Shown: positions 19,309 through 28,909 of the stretch, one piece after another
How positions within the stretch are numbered: the stretch's first letter is position 1
Layout: each line of letters opens with the position of its first letter
Origin: Nitrospirillum pindoramense
GTDB lineage: Bacteria; Pseudomonadota; Alphaproteobacteria; Azospirillales; Azospirillaceae
Assembly (NCBI RefSeq): GCF_007827955.1
Contig: NZ_VITR01000003.1
Coordinates: 1-64,000 of the forward strand
Length of the DNA stretch: 64,000 nt
Reading direction: 5' to 3'
Notes under the pieces: generated by a model
The model's input: the letters and a program-made list of their open reading frames with translations, nothing else
Told to the model about the DNA's origin: nothing
The model's database searches: none
Position numbers and translations under genes: made by a program

Positions 19309-20634
19309 ATGGTGAAGAGCGGATCAGGTTCCCTGTTCGAGGCGGAGGCGCCGCGCCCGCTGGCCGACCGGCTGCGGCCCACCGCGCTGGATCAGGTGGT
19401 GGGGCAGGAGCATCTGCTGGGGCCCAAGGGCCCCATCGGCCGCATGGTGGCGGCCCATCGCTTAAGCTCCATGGTGCTGTGGGGCCCACCGGGCTGCGGC
19501 AAGACCACCATCGCCCGCCTGCTGGCCCAGGCCACCACCCTGGCGTTCGAGCCCCTGTCCGCCGTCTTCTCCGGCGTGGCCGACCTGCGCAAGGTGTTCG
19601 AGGCGGCCAAGCAGCGCCGGCAGGCGGGCCAGGGCACCTTGCTGTTCATCGACGAAATCCATCGCTTCAACCGCTCGCAGCAGGACGGATTCCTGCTCTA
19701 TGTCGAGGACGGCACCGTCACCCTGGTGGGCGCCACGACGGAGAACCCGTCGTTCGAGCTGAACGCCGCCTTGCTCTCCCGCGCTCAGGTCTTCGTCCTG
19801 AACCGGCTGGGGGAGGAGGCGCTGGAGAAGCTCATCGGCCGGGCGGAGGCGGAGGAGGGCCGCGCCCTGCCGCTGACCGAGGATGCGCGCGCCGCCCTGA
19901 AGGCCATGGCCGACGGTGACGGTCGCTATTTCCTGAACCTGGTGGAGGAAATCTACGCCGTGGTGCGGCCGGGCGAAGACCCGCTGGACACCAACGCCCT
20001 GACCGTGGCGGTGCAACGGCGCATGCCCCTCTATGACAAGGCGCAGGAGGGGCACTACAACCTCATCAGCGCCCTGCATAAGTCCTTGCGCGGCTCGGAC
20101 ACCGATGCCGCCCTCTACTGGTATTCCCGCATGCTGGCGGGGGGCGAGGATCCGCGCTACATCGCGCGCCGCCTGGTGCGCTTCGCCAGCGAGGATATCG
20201 GCATGGCCGACCCCCAGGCCCTGACCATCGCCCTGGCCGCCTGGGACGCGTATGAGCGCCTGGGCAGCCCGGAGGGGGAGTTGGCCGTCGCCCAATGCGT
20301 CATCTATTTGGGCACGGCGCCCAAATCCAATGCCGCCTACATGGCCATCAAGCAGGCGCAGCGGGCCGCCAAGGAGACGGGCAGCCTGATGCCGCCCATG
20401 CACATCCTGAACGCGCCCACCCGCCTGATGAAGGATTTGGGCTACGGCAAGGGCTACAACTACGACCACGACACCGCCGATGGCTTCTCCGGCCAAAACT
20501 ATTTCCCCGAGGGCATGGCGCGGCGGGAGTTCTATCAGCCGGTGGAGCGGGGCTTTGAGCGCGAGATCAAGAAACGCCAGGACTACTGGGCCAAGCTGCG
20601 CCAGCGGGCCAGCGAGGGGGGCGGGGAAGGCTGA
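19309..20634 (+). CDS. rarA: Replication-associated recombination protein A (AAA+ ATPase)
   Basis: A 441-residue AAA+ protein of the RarA/MgsA/WRNIP1 family, which acts at stalled replication forks. Walker A GPPGCGKTT at residues 59-67, Walker B LLFIDEIHR at residues 111-119, sensor 1 GATTENPSFELN; the C-terminal tetramerisation region includes YNYDHDTADGFSGQNYFPEG. Length matches the family. Confidence 0.95.
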   Translation: MVKSGSGSLFEAEAPRPLADRLRPTALDQVVGQEHLLGPKGPIGRMVAAHRLSSMVLWGPPGCGKTTIARLLAQATTLAFEPLSAVFSGVADLRKVFEAAKQRRQAGQGTLLFIDEIHRFNRSQQDGFLLYVEDGTVTLVGATTENPSFELNAALLSRAQVFVLNRLGEEALEKLIGRAEAEEGRALPLTEDARAALKAMADGDGRYFLNLVEEIYAVVRPGEDPLDTNALTVAVQRRMPLYDKAQEGHYNLISALHKSLRGSDTDAALYWYSRMLAGGEDPRYIARRLVRFASEDIGMADPQALTIALAAWDAYERLGSPEGELAVAQCVIYLGTAPKSNAAYMAIKQAQRAAKETGSLMPPMHILNAPTRLMKDLGYGKGYNYDHDTADGFSGQNYFPEGMARREFYQPVERGFEREIKKRQDYWAKLRQRASEGGGEG

Positions 20635-20739
20635 GCGTCCAGCGGCGCATTGCTCGGCATCGGCCTTTTCCATCCCGCAAACGCAAAGCGGCTTACGGTA
20701 CCGTCCGGTCCACGTTTGACCCTATCGATGAGGATCTCC

Positions 20740-21726
20740 ATGGATCGTCGGCAGTTTCTGTCCACCGCCGCCATTCTCGCCGCGACGCCCGCTTTGACGC
20801 CGGCCCCAGCCGCGGCCGCGCCGGCCGACCCCCTGAACCCGGCGGGCATCCGCGTGGCCGGCATCCGCATGATCCCGGTGGCGGGCGGCAAGTACAAGGT
20901 ATGGACCAAGAAGATCGGCAGCGGCGCCGTAAAGGTGCTGCTGCTGCACGGCGGCCCCGGCTTTACCCATGAATACCTGGAGGCGATGGAGTCCTTCCTG
21001 CCCGAGGCCGGCATCGAAATGTATTATTATGACCAGCTGGGGTCGAACAATTCCGACCAGCCGGACGACACCAGCCTCTGGACCTTGCCGCGCTTCGTGG
21101 AAGAGGTGGAGGAGGTGCGCCGTGGACTGGGGCTGGACCAGTTCGTGCTCTACGGCCATTCCTGGGGCGGCATCCTGGCCATCGACTACGCGCTGAAATA
21201 TCAGAAGCACCTGAAGGGCCTGGTCATCTCCAACATGGCGGCCGGCATCCAATCCTTCCTGAAGCGCGTCAACGCCCTGCGCGGCCTCATGAAGCCCGAA
21301 TCCCAGAAGCTGATCCGCGAGCTGGAGGCGAGGCAGGCTTACGACGACCCCGCGTACGAGAAGATCATGATGGAGGAGCTGTATCCCCAGATGATCTGCC
21401 GCCTGGACCCCTGGCCAGAGCCTGTCACCCGCGCCTTCCGCCATGCCAATCTCACCATCTACAACCAGATGCAGGGCAAGAGTGAGCTGGAGGTGACGGG
21501 CAACCTGAAGGATTGGGAGCGCTGGGATGCGCTGCCCCAAATCAAGGTGAAGACCCTGACCATCGGCGCCACGCATGACGAGATGGATCCGGAGGACATG
21601 AAGCGCATGGCGACGCTGATGCCCAACGCCCGGTCTGTCATCTGCCCGACCGGCAGCCACCTGTGCATGTGGGACGACCAGGATTTCTATTTCAGGAACC
21701 TGATCCCCTTCCTCAAGAGCGTGTGA
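20740..21726 (+). CDS. Tat-exported alpha/beta hydrolase, proline iminopeptidase-like (S33)
   Basis: A 328-residue protein. MDRRQFLSTAAI is a twin-arginine signal followed by an Ala/Pro-rich cleavage region to about residue 29. HGGPG at residues 70-74 forms the oxyanion hole, GHSWGG at 139-144 holds the nucleophile Ser141, and GATHDEMD and TGSHLC carry the likely Asp and His. Proline iminopeptidases release N-terminal proline, but S33 members vary in substrate. ATG 20740 has GAGGATCT upstream; in-frame ATGs at 20650 and 20728 are less likely. Confidence 0.85.
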   Translation: MDRRQFLSTAAILAATPALTPAPAAAAPADPLNPAGIRVAGIRMIPVAGGKYKVWTKKIGSGAVKVLLLHGGPGFTHEYLEAMESFLPEAGIEMYYYDQLGSNNSDQPDDTSLWTLPRFVEEVEEVRRGLGLDQFVLYGHSWGGILAIDYALKYQKHLKGLVISNMAAGIQSFLKRVNALRGLMKPESQKLIRELEARQAYDDPAYEKIMMEELYPQMICRLDPWPEPVTRAFRHANLTIYNQMQGKSELEVTGNLKDWERWDALPQIKVKTLTIGATHDEMDPEDMKRMATLMPNARSVICPTGSHLCMWDDQDFYFRNLIPFLKSV

Positions 21727-21770
21727 CCGCTGCGGGCGGCTACCCTGCCCAGAAAAGGAGGGGAAGGGGC

Positions 21771-23888
21771 TCAGGCACGCGCCCTGGCGTCCGCCGCCAT
21801 GGCGTGGGCGTAGGTCTTGGCCGCCTGCACCACATGCGTGACGGCGCGGGCGATGTCGTCCGGCGGCTCGCCCTCGCGGTCCAGGGCGCTGTCGTCCGTC
21901 GCCACGCCCCGCACCAGGGCGCCCAGGCGGGCCGTGGCCGCCTCGCAATAGCCGATGCGGCGGGCGTCGGGCGGGCCGGGGATGGTGCGTTCGTCCAGCC
22001 AGGCGACGGTGGCGGCCCCCGCCAAGCGGCGGAGCGTCTCCAGCAGCGCCGCCGCTTCGTCGAGATGCGCCTTGCGCCGGCGGCCTTCCAGCACCATGCG
22101 CTGGCGCGTCACCTCGGCGGCGGTGCTGGCCAGGCCGGCGGCCCGGCGGGCGGCGTCGATCTCGGCATAAGGCGTGTGGCCCGCCCGCACCACCAGGATG
22201 GCGTAGCGCATGTTGGCCTCCACCGCCGCCGCCAGCTTGTGCGGGAAGCCCTTGGGCTCCCGCTCCGGCCACAGGACCAAGCAGCCAGCCAGGCCGATAA
22301 GGCTACCCAGCGTGTTGTTGAAGGCGCGGGCCAGGGCGATGCCCTCGCCATGGGCGTTCAGGCCGGGATGCAGCAGGTCCGCCACCAGCACGAACAGTGG
22401 CGTCAGGAAGGTGACGAACAGGCTGTAGCTGACGGAGCGCAGGGCGATGGTCGCGGCGGCCAGGGGGAAGATGGCGGCCAGCAGCCACAGGGGCGTGGGC
22501 AGGGCCACGGCCAGGAAGGCCGCCGCCGCACCGCCGATGACGCTGCCCACCACCCGTTCCAGGGTACGCGGCCAGGTGGTAGCCGCCTGCGGCTGCATCA
22601 CCACCACCGCCGCCATGGTGGCCCAATAGGCGTAGGCGACGTCCAGATAGGCTGTCACGGCGTAGGTGGCGGTCACCACCAGGGCCACGCGCAGGGCATG
22701 CCGCGCGATGGGGGAGGAAGGGGCCAGAGCCAGGCGCAGGGCGCGGGCCGGCGTCAGGCGGCGGCGCGGCGCCTCGTCATTTTCCGGCACGGTGGCCAGC
22801 GCGCCGTCATCCACCGGCGGCGCCCAGGCGCGGGTCAGGTCGGCCAGGGCCTGGGCGCAGACCTGGGCCACCCGGCCCACCAGGTCGTAGGCCGGTCGGG
22901 CGACGCGGTCCAGCACCTCCGCCTCATAGGCCACCAGCGTGCCGTCGGGCGCCGAGCGCAGGACTTGGCGGCCGGTACGGACCAGCGCGGCGCGCAGTTG
23001 GCGCAGGGGCAGGGTGTCGGCGTCGGTGGGCGTGCCGGCGGCGTGCGGCTCCAGGTCATAGCCCAGCGCGATCAGGCCGGCGAAGATGCGCTCCCCCGCT
23101 TCGATGGCGGCCAGCAGGGCCCGGCGGATGTCGCGCCCGGCCCCGCGTCCGGCGGAGAAACGGCCCACGGCGGCGCGCGCCCGCTCGATGGTGTCGCGCA
23201 CCGCGCGGCGATGCTCGGCCGCATGCGCCTTCCAGCGGGCGTCCTGCGTGGCACCGCTGCTGTGCAGGGCCAGCAGCTCTGCCGTCATGTCGCCCAACTC
23301 GGTATAGATGGCGGCCACGGCGCGGCGGGCGGGGGCGTAAGGGTGGATGGGCCACAGCACCAGGCACAGGGCCACGGCCCAGCCGCTGCCCAGCAGGAAC
23401 ACGCCCGACAGGCGCAGGGCTTCCGCCGGCGGCATGGGATAGCCCACCGCCACCACGGCGACGCAGCAGGCCAGCACGCCCACCTGGGTGGCGGCCGGGC
23501 CATAGACGCGGCTGAGGCAGCAGATGGACAGGGCGGCGAACAGGGCGGCCGCCGCCCAGCCATGCCCCAAGGCCGCCACGGCGCTGATCGCCCCCGCCAA
23601 CACCGTGCCGATCAGGGCGAAGCCGCCCATGGCCCGCAGCCGCACGCCGAAGGGCCCGCCGGGATCGGCCAGACAGGCCCAGAAGGCGGCGAAGGCGGCC
23701 CAGGACAGGATGGGCTGGTCCAGGTACAGCGCCAGCGTGACCATCAGCGCCACCGCCGTGGCGGCGCGCAGGCCCTCGGTGATGCCGATCTGCTCCGGCG
23801 TCAGCGCGAACGAGCGCGCCTGCAGCCAGCGTGCAAGCCGGCTCAGCGGGGAGGAGCGGTCGGTGGGCACCGTGTGGGCGTGGGACAT
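21771..23888 (-). CDS. FUSC/aromatic-acid-exporter family membrane protein
   Basis: A 705-residue inner-membrane protein with two sets of about five to six hydrophobic segments (residues about 40-190 and 400-540) flanking a soluble helical middle, the layout of FUSC/YccS/AaeB-type exporters. The second half carries YWATMAAVVVMQPQAATTWPRTLERVVGSVIG, a family hallmark. Substrates of relatives include aromatic carboxylates; the substrate here is unknown. Confidence 0.8.
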   Translation of the reverse strand: MSHAHTVPTDRSSPLSRLARWLQARSFALTPEQIGITEGLRAATAVALMVTLALYLDQPILSWAAFAAFWACLADPGGPFGVRLRAMGGFALIGTVLAGAISAVAALGHGWAAAALFAALSICCLSRVYGPAATQVGVLACCVAVVAVGYPMPPAEALRLSGVFLLGSGWAVALCLVLWPIHPYAPARRAVAAIYTELGDMTAELLALHSSGATQDARWKAHAAEHRRAVRDTIERARAAVGRFSAGRGAGRDIRRALLAAIEAGERIFAGLIALGYDLEPHAAGTPTDADTLPLRQLRAALVRTGRQVLRSAPDGTLVAYEAEVLDRVARPAYDLVGRVAQVCAQALADLTRAWAPPVDDGALATVPENDEAPRRRLTPARALRLALAPSSPIARHALRVALVVTATYAVTAYLDVAYAYWATMAAVVVMQPQAATTWPRTLERVVGSVIGGAAAAFLAVALPTPLWLLAAIFPLAAATIALRSVSYSLFVTFLTPLFVLVADLLHPGLNAHGEGIALARAFNNTLGSLIGLAGCLVLWPEREPKGFPHKLAAAVEANMRYAILVVRAGHTPYAEIDAARRAAGLASTAAEVTRQRMVLEGRRRKAHLDEAAALLETLRRLAGAATVAWLDERTIPGPPDARRIGYCEAATARLGALVRGVATDDSALDREGEPPDDIARAVTHVVQAAKTYAHAMAADARARA

Positions 23889-24000
23889 GGAAGCTCAAAT
23901 AGGCGAACGAGGGACCGGGACAACGGTAGCCAAAGTCGTTCGCAGATGCAGCATTGGTGTGTGCAATGCGGCATTGCCCAGCGCACTGGCAGAGGTCCCG

Positions 24001-25821
24001 TCAGGCTGCCGCCACCTGCTCCATCAACGCTGCCTTCACCGCCGCCACCGGTGCCGTCCAATCCCCCAGGCGGGTTTGCCGGAACAGGTGCAGGGACGGG
24101 TACCAGGGGCTGGTGTCGCCGGTGTCGTGCCAGCGCCAGTCGGTGGTGGGGGACAGCAGCAGGAAGGCCGGCACGTTGAGCGCGCCGGCCAGGTGGATGC
24201 AGGCGCTGTCGGAGCCGATGACCAGGTCCAGTCCGGCCACCAGGGCGGCGGTGTCGGCCCAGTCGCGGATGGAGGCGGCGGCGTCGCGGATGCGGCCGAG
24301 CGGTACGGCCGGGTTGGTCAGGGCGGCCCTGGCCGGGCCCATCTGCAGGCTGATGAACTCCACGTCCGGCACGTCCAGCAGGGGCAGCAGGGGGGTGAGG
24401 CCGGGGGAGCGCCAGCGGTCATCCGGAAACTCCGGATTGCCCTGCCAGAACAGGCCGACGCGCAGGCGGCCCCTTTTGGTGCCCAGCATTTGGGCCCAGC
24501 GCAGCTTCCGGCCAGGGTCGGCCTTGATATAGGGCCCTGACCAGGGCACGGCGGCCGGTTCGGGGCAGAAACGGCCCGGCAAATCCATCATGGGCACCTG
24601 CGCATCCCAGGGCGGCGGTGCCGGGGAGGCTGTGCCCGGTGCCGGCGTCTGCGCGTTGACCACCACGGCGCCATATCCCTGGGCGGCCACCAGCGGGGCC
24701 AGGCCGGCCGGCACCTCGATGGTCAGCCGGGCGCCGGCCGCGGCCAGCAGGGGCAGGAAGCGCAGGCACATCAACGTGTCGCCCACCCCCTGTTCATGCC
24801 ACACCAGCAGGCGCAGCCCCGCCGGCGCTTCGCCGGTCCAGGCGGGCAGGTCCTGGTGCCGGGGCGGCTTGGCGGCCGAGGGCCAGCGCCAATGGTAGGC
24901 ATCGAAGCCCTCCCGATACCGGCCCAGGCGCAACAGGCACAGGGCCGCGCCGAAATTGGCCACGGGGTCCGTGGGCGCCAGGCCCGCCGCCGAGTGGAAG
25001 GCGTCCAACGCCTCCTCCGTCCGGCCCAGCAGCCGCAGCAGCACGCCCAGGTCGCGATGCGGCAGCATGGCGTCCGGCCGCCGCCGCGCCGCTTCCGCCA
25101 ACTGGGCCTCCGCCTCCTCGAAACGCGAAAGGCTGGTCAGGGTGTTGGCCAGGGCGCAGCGGGGCAGGGGCGCGTCCGGCGCCGCGCTGACGGCTCGGGT
25201 CAGCAGGCCGACCGCCTCCGCCGTGTCGCCGCCACGCCGCCGCAGATCCCCCAGGTTGTTCAGCGCCACGATGTCGAAGGGATCGCGCGCCAGGATGTGC
25301 CGGTACCAGGACTCCGCCTCTCCGACGCGGCCCAGCCGCTCGCACAGGCGGGCCAGCTCCGTCACCAGGGACAGGTCATCCGGCGTCCGTTCCACGCAGG
25401 CGCGCAGGGCGTCGGCGGCGGCCGACAGCCGTTCCAGCCGGGCCAGCAGGCGGGCCATGTTGCGCAACGCGTCGGGATGGTTGGGATTCAGGCGCAGGGC
25501 CTGGGTGTAGGCGGTCAGGGCCTCATCCGTGCGACCCAGCGTATCCAGCACCTGGGCGTGGTTGGCGTGGTAATCCGCCACGCCCGGCTGCCGCGCGATG
25601 GCCCGCGCGATCAGGGTTTCAGCCTCTGCCGGCCGTCCCGCCTGGGCCGTGGCAACCCCCAGCAGGTGCAGGGCGTCCGGCTGCTCCGGCTCCTGCACCA
25701 AGAGCGAGGCGTATAGGGCGCTGGCGTCCGCCAGGCGGCCCGCCCGGTGGTGATCCAGCGCCACCGTCAGGACCTCCCCGACGGTGCGCATGCCTTTGGT
25801 CCTGGGTGCCTCGGGTGCCAT
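24001..25821 (-). CDS. TPR protein with glycosyltransferase-like C-terminal domain
   Basis: A 606-residue protein. Residues about 1-310 are tandem TPR repeats (for example ALTAYTQALRLNPNHPDALR). The C-terminal part has LLVWHEQGVGDTLMCLRFLP and LVIGSDSACIHLAGALNVPAF, typical of GT9/GT41-like (GT-B) TPR-glycosyltransferases often linked to flagellin or surface glycosylation in alphaproteobacteria. No acceptor is evident nearby. It could also be a non-catalytic scaffold. Confidence 0.75.
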   Translation of the reverse strand: MAPEAPRTKGMRTVGEVLTVALDHHRAGRLADASALYASLLVQEPEQPDALHLLGVATAQAGRPAEAETLIARAIARQPGVADYHANHAQVLDTLGRTDEALTAYTQALRLNPNHPDALRNMARLLARLERLSAAADALRACVERTPDDLSLVTELARLCERLGRVGEAESWYRHILARDPFDIVALNNLGDLRRRGGDTAEAVGLLTRAVSAAPDAPLPRCALANTLTSLSRFEEAEAQLAEAARRRPDAMLPHRDLGVLLRLLGRTEEALDAFHSAAGLAPTDPVANFGAALCLLRLGRYREGFDAYHWRWPSAAKPPRHQDLPAWTGEAPAGLRLLVWHEQGVGDTLMCLRFLPLLAAAGARLTIEVPAGLAPLVAAQGYGAVVVNAQTPAPGTASPAPPPWDAQVPMMDLPGRFCPEPAAVPWSGPYIKADPGRKLRWAQMLGTKRGRLRVGLFWQGNPEFPDDRWRSPGLTPLLPLLDVPDVEFISLQMGPARAALTNPAVPLGRIRDAAASIRDWADTAALVAGLDLVIGSDSACIHLAGALNVPAFLLLSPTTDWRWHDTGDTSPWYPSLHLFRQTRLGDWTAPVAAVKAALMEQVAAA

Positions 25822-25878
25822 GCCGCAGTGATACCCCCAAGGAGGGAGTTAGGCTAGCGCGGGCCTTGGTCCCAAAGG

Positions 25879-27234
25879 TCACATCCTGATTGGGCCGTCT
25901 CCCAGCACCCCCTTGTCCGGCCCGCCATCGGCCCCGCCGCGGGTGAGGCGCAGCCAGCCCAGCATCCGCCCCCAGGGGCTGAGGCCGGACGACGGTGTTT
26001 CCGACTCCACCGCCGCCTCATCCTCCGCCGTGCCGTCCTCCGGTGTGCCGGCCGGGATCTCCGGCGTCGCGGTGGACGTCACTTGGGCCCGCATCTCCGC
26101 GAAGTCGGCGACAGCCTGCCCCTGCAGCATGCGCACGCCGGCGTCCAGCGCGCTGTGCACCACGGCCAGGCTGTCGCAATGGGTGAGGATGCAGCGCTCC
26201 GCCCCCAGCACGCGCAACGCATGGCGGAGGGCGGCCGCGGTGGGCACATCATGCGCGCGCAGCGGTGCTGCGGTGCCATCGGGACCATTGGGCAGCGACG
26301 GCATCAGGCGCAGCAGCACATCCTTGGGCAAGGACAACTCCGTCGCGCGGTCCAGGGGCACATGGTCCAGCACCATCAGGCACTGCCGCAGGCGGCCAAT
26401 TCGCAGCGCTTCCCCCACCGCGTCCGGTGCCACCAACCACTCGGCGTAGGGCAGCTCGATGGCCAGGCGGGCATGCCAGTGGGCGGGCAACTCGTCCAGC
26501 AGCGCGGCGAAGGTTCCGTTGCGCACGGTGCCAGCGTGCAGCTTCACGGCGATGGGAAGGCGGGGGGATGCGCCCTCGTGCAACAGATGCCGCAACATCC
26601 GCTGGTCCAGCACCTCGGTCACGCGGGCCTGCATCCACGGCACCCCGACGATGGTGACCTGGAACAGCCGCTCCAGCGCCCCCAGGTCCACCGTCTGCTC
26701 CAGCATGACCGGTTCCAGCGAGGTGCCGTCATCCCTGACGCGGTAGATGGGATGGCGCCGCACCAGCGACGACAGATCCGCGCCATGCAATCCCCGTTCG
26801 ATGCGCAACAGGGCCGCCACTTCATCGGTCGCGGGGGCGGGCGAAAGCAGCGACCCTTCCCCCGTCAGCGTGCGCAGGCAGGTGACCAAGGCCTTGGCCT
26901 CCCGGGGGAGATCGAACCAGTGCGCGTCCACCTTCCCCTGGTGCGCGTCGGCGAATACGGAGCGAACGCGGTCAACGGCGGCCAGCAAGGTTCCGGCGCT
27001 CCGTGTATCGCCGACAAGAAGCCAGCCGTAAGGGCCTATCCTATAAGTATTAATCCTAACGGTGTGTCCAGCTGGCGCTGTGACAGCCTTTAGTTCGCCG
27101 TCCATGATCCTGTGAATAACGGGCTCGCAGGCATCGGGGATGCCTGAAAGATCAAGCATGGCGGCCCGGCGTGGCGCACTATTCTGTGTGATACTGCCAA
27201 TATCGTCCAATATATTTGCTATTTTTCTGGCCAT
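25879..27234 (-). CDS. Protein with a degenerate EAL-like domain
   Basis: A 451-residue protein not confidently named. Residues about 157-378 follow the order of an EAL (c-di-GMP phosphodiesterase) fold: HPIYRV, then LPIAVKLHAGTVRNG in place of the VNLS strand, LAIELPYAE in place of lEiTE, CLMVLDHVP in place of ialDDFG, and the end GVRMLQGQAV resembling Gx4QGxxxxxP. The metal-binding Asn is Lys231 and the DDFG aspartate pair is D-H, so catalysis is unlikely. The C-terminus is acidic and disordered. It is divergent from the MotB-like gene. Confidence 0.5.
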   Translation of the reverse strand: MARKIANILDDIGSITQNSAPRRAAMLDLSGIPDACEPVIHRIMDGELKAVTAPAGHTVRINTYRIGPYGWLLVGDTRSAGTLLAAVDRVRSVFADAHQGKVDAHWFDLPREAKALVTCLRTLTGEGSLLSPAPATDEVAALLRIERGLHGADLSSLVRRHPIYRVRDDGTSLEPVMLEQTVDLGALERLFQVTIVGVPWMQARVTEVLDQRMLRHLLHEGASPRLPIAVKLHAGTVRNGTFAALLDELPAHWHARLAIELPYAEWLVAPDAVGEALRIGRLRQCLMVLDHVPLDRATELSLPKDVLLRLMPSLPNGPDGTAAPLRAHDVPTAAALRHALRVLGAERCILTHCDSLAVVHSALDAGVRMLQGQAVADFAEMRAQVTSTATPEIPAGTPEDGTAEDEAAVESETPSSGLSPWGRMLGWLRLTRGGADGGPDKGVLGDGPIRM

Positions 27235-27285
27235 GACGGGCCTTCCCCGCGACAGGTATGGTGTCTGTTTCTCATATTTGCTCTG

Positions 27286-27332
27286 GCGTTATTATATAAC
27301 GCTTAAAATTCCCCTGGTTATGATTTGAATCA
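27286..27332. promoter_or_regulatory. AT-rich palindromes in a divergent promoter region
   Basis: The gap 27235-27482 is much richer in A+T than its surroundings. It holds an interrupted palindrome, GCGTTA-N5-TAACGC (27286-27302), and TGATT-TG-AATCA (27321-27332). Both lie between the EAL-like gene and the MotB-like gene and are candidate operators. No named regulator motif is recognised. Confidence 0.4.
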
Positions 27333-27482
27333 ATCCAGTTTTTTGGATGATCATTAGGCTTGTGGAGCTAACCTCACCCTGACTGATCTTCCCGTCGGGA
27401 TGTTGGGTCTTGTCCGGTGCCGGCTGATGCCCGCCTGGCAAGCACCTGAAAATCCCCAGGAAGCCCGGCCCCGCAGACAAGA

Positions 27483-28337
27483 ATGACAGACTTTTGGCAG
27501 ACCCAAGGGATGGCGGCTCCCAAGGCCGGCGCGGTATCGGCCAGTGCCCCCGCCAAACGCCCGGACCCGGCGAAGTTCACCACCCTGCCGCCCCCGGTCG
27601 AGGAGTCGGAGGAGTGGATCATCAGCTACATGGATATGGTGACCCTGCTGATGGTCGTGTTCCTGGGCATGGTGGCCATCTTGGGCGTCAAGAACCGGGC
27701 ACCTGACGCCGCCGCCAAGAAGGCAGCCAGCGGGGCCCCCAACCGCGCCACCGGGGAGGGCGCCCTGGCGCAAGGCCCGTCGCTGGACGGGGGGCCCATC
27801 GCCGTCCTTCCCGCCATAGCGATCACCGGGCTGCCAGTACCCTCCGCGCCGCCGCCGTCCGCCGGTGGGGAGCCGCTGCCCGCCGGCGGGGAGGAGGGCG
27901 GCGGGGAGGCCTTGTCGCCGAACGCCCGGGACTTGCTGAATCAGTTGGAAGCCGCCGGCCGCCCTGCGGGCCTGGATGTCATCGTCTCGGATCGCAAGCT
28001 GACCATCGCCATCAAGGACCGTATCCTTTTCGCCTCCGGCAAGGCCGACTTGGCGGCGCCCGGCCGCCAATTGCTGCGGGCGGTCGCCCACAGCCTGCGG
28101 GCCCTGACCGGGGTGATCACGGTCGAGGGGCACACGGACGATGTGGCCATCGCCACGGCGCGTTTCCCCACGAATTGGGAACTGTCCTCCGCACGGGCCA
28201 CCGCCGTGGTGCGGGAACTGATCGCCGATGGGGTCGAGCCTGGCCGGCTGCGCGCCGTGGGGTACGCGGACACCAAGCCGCTGGACCCGCACGACCGCGC
28301 CGCCAACCGCCGGGTCACCATCGTGGTGGAGCGCTAA
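27483..28337 (+). CDS. MotB-like flagellar stator protein with OmpA domain
   Basis: A 284-residue protein. Residues about 44-67 form the single membrane segment; SYMDMVTLLM holds Asp51 in the position of the proton-carrying Asp of MotB. After a Pro/Gly/Ala-rich linker, the OmpA-type peptidoglycan-binding domain carries GHTDDV and FPTNWELSSARA, the MotB signature. MotB pairs with MotA, but motA is about 27 kb away. An alternative start is the in-frame ATG at 27510. Specialised stators also exist, so the exact motor is unknown. Confidence 0.8.
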   Translation: MTDFWQTQGMAAPKAGAVSASAPAKRPDPAKFTTLPPPVEESEEWIISYMDMVTLLMVVFLGMVAILGVKNRAPDAAAKKAASGAPNRATGEGALAQGPSLDGGPIAVLPAIAITGLPVPSAPPPSAGGEPLPAGGEEGGGEALSPNARDLLNQLEAAGRPAGLDVIVSDRKLTIAIKDRILFASGKADLAAPGRQLLRAVAHSLRALTGVITVEGHTDDVAIATARFPTNWELSSARATAVVRELIADGVEPGRLRAVGYADTKPLDPHDRAANRRVTIVVER

Positions 28338-28416
28338 CGCGGTGCCGTGCTGGGCCTCTCAAACCAAAGGCGTTACCCTGCGCCCAGGCATCAACCGGAC
28401 CGGAGAGCCCCGCCCC

Positions 28417-28908
28417 ATGTCCCCCGACGACGATCTGCGCCGCATCGCCTTGCAGGAAGAGCGCCTGGTGTTCACCCAGTTTGGACAGGAAGAGGCGTGG
28501 GCCGTGGGTCTATGGCTGCGCCAGGCGGGGCTGGCGCGCGGCGGGGTCATGGTGGTGGATGTTTCGCTGCATCACCAGCAGATGCTGCGCCTCACGGTGG
28601 GACCGGCCACGCCGGATCACGATGATTGGGTCAGGCGCAAGCGCAACACCGCGCTGCACTTCGCCCGGAGTTCCTACGCCATCGGCCTGACCCTGGCGCA
28701 GCAGGGAACGACGCTGGAAGCTAAAAGTGGCTTGCCCCACCGGGATTACGCCACTCATGGCGGGGCGGTGCCCCTTGTGGTGACGGGGGCCGGCTGCATC
28801 GGTGCCCTGACCGTTTCGGGCTTGCCGCAGCGGGAGGACCACACCCTGGCAATGGCGGCCCTTGCCCATGTGCAGGCCCGCGATATCAGCGACATCACGC
28901 TGACGTGA
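28417..28908 (+). CDS. UPF0303/DUF336 family protein
   Basis: A 163-residue soluble protein. WVRRKRNTALHFARSSYAIGL and VSGLPQREDHTLAMAAL match the UPF0303 family (heme-degrading HbpS/GlcG-like fold, with yeast YBR137w as a relative). The biochemical role is not settled. ATG 28417 is chosen by the family N-terminus LRRIALQEERLVF; an in-frame start at 28228 overlaps the upstream gene. Confidence 0.8.
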   Translation: MSPDDDLRRIALQEERLVFTQFGQEEAWAVGLWLRQAGLARGGVMVVDVSLHHQQMLRLTVGPATPDHDDWVRRKRNTALHFARSSYAIGLTLAQQGTTLEAKSGLPHRDYATHGGAVPLVVTGAGCIGALTVSGLPQREDHTLAMAALAHVQARDISDITLT

Positions 28909-28909
28909 C

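Noticed and set aside
21663-24179. A plus-strand open frame of 838 codons across the FUSC gene
   Set aside because: It is Gly/Gln/His/Arg-rich shadow coding antisense to a well-supported membrane protein, with no recognisable motif.
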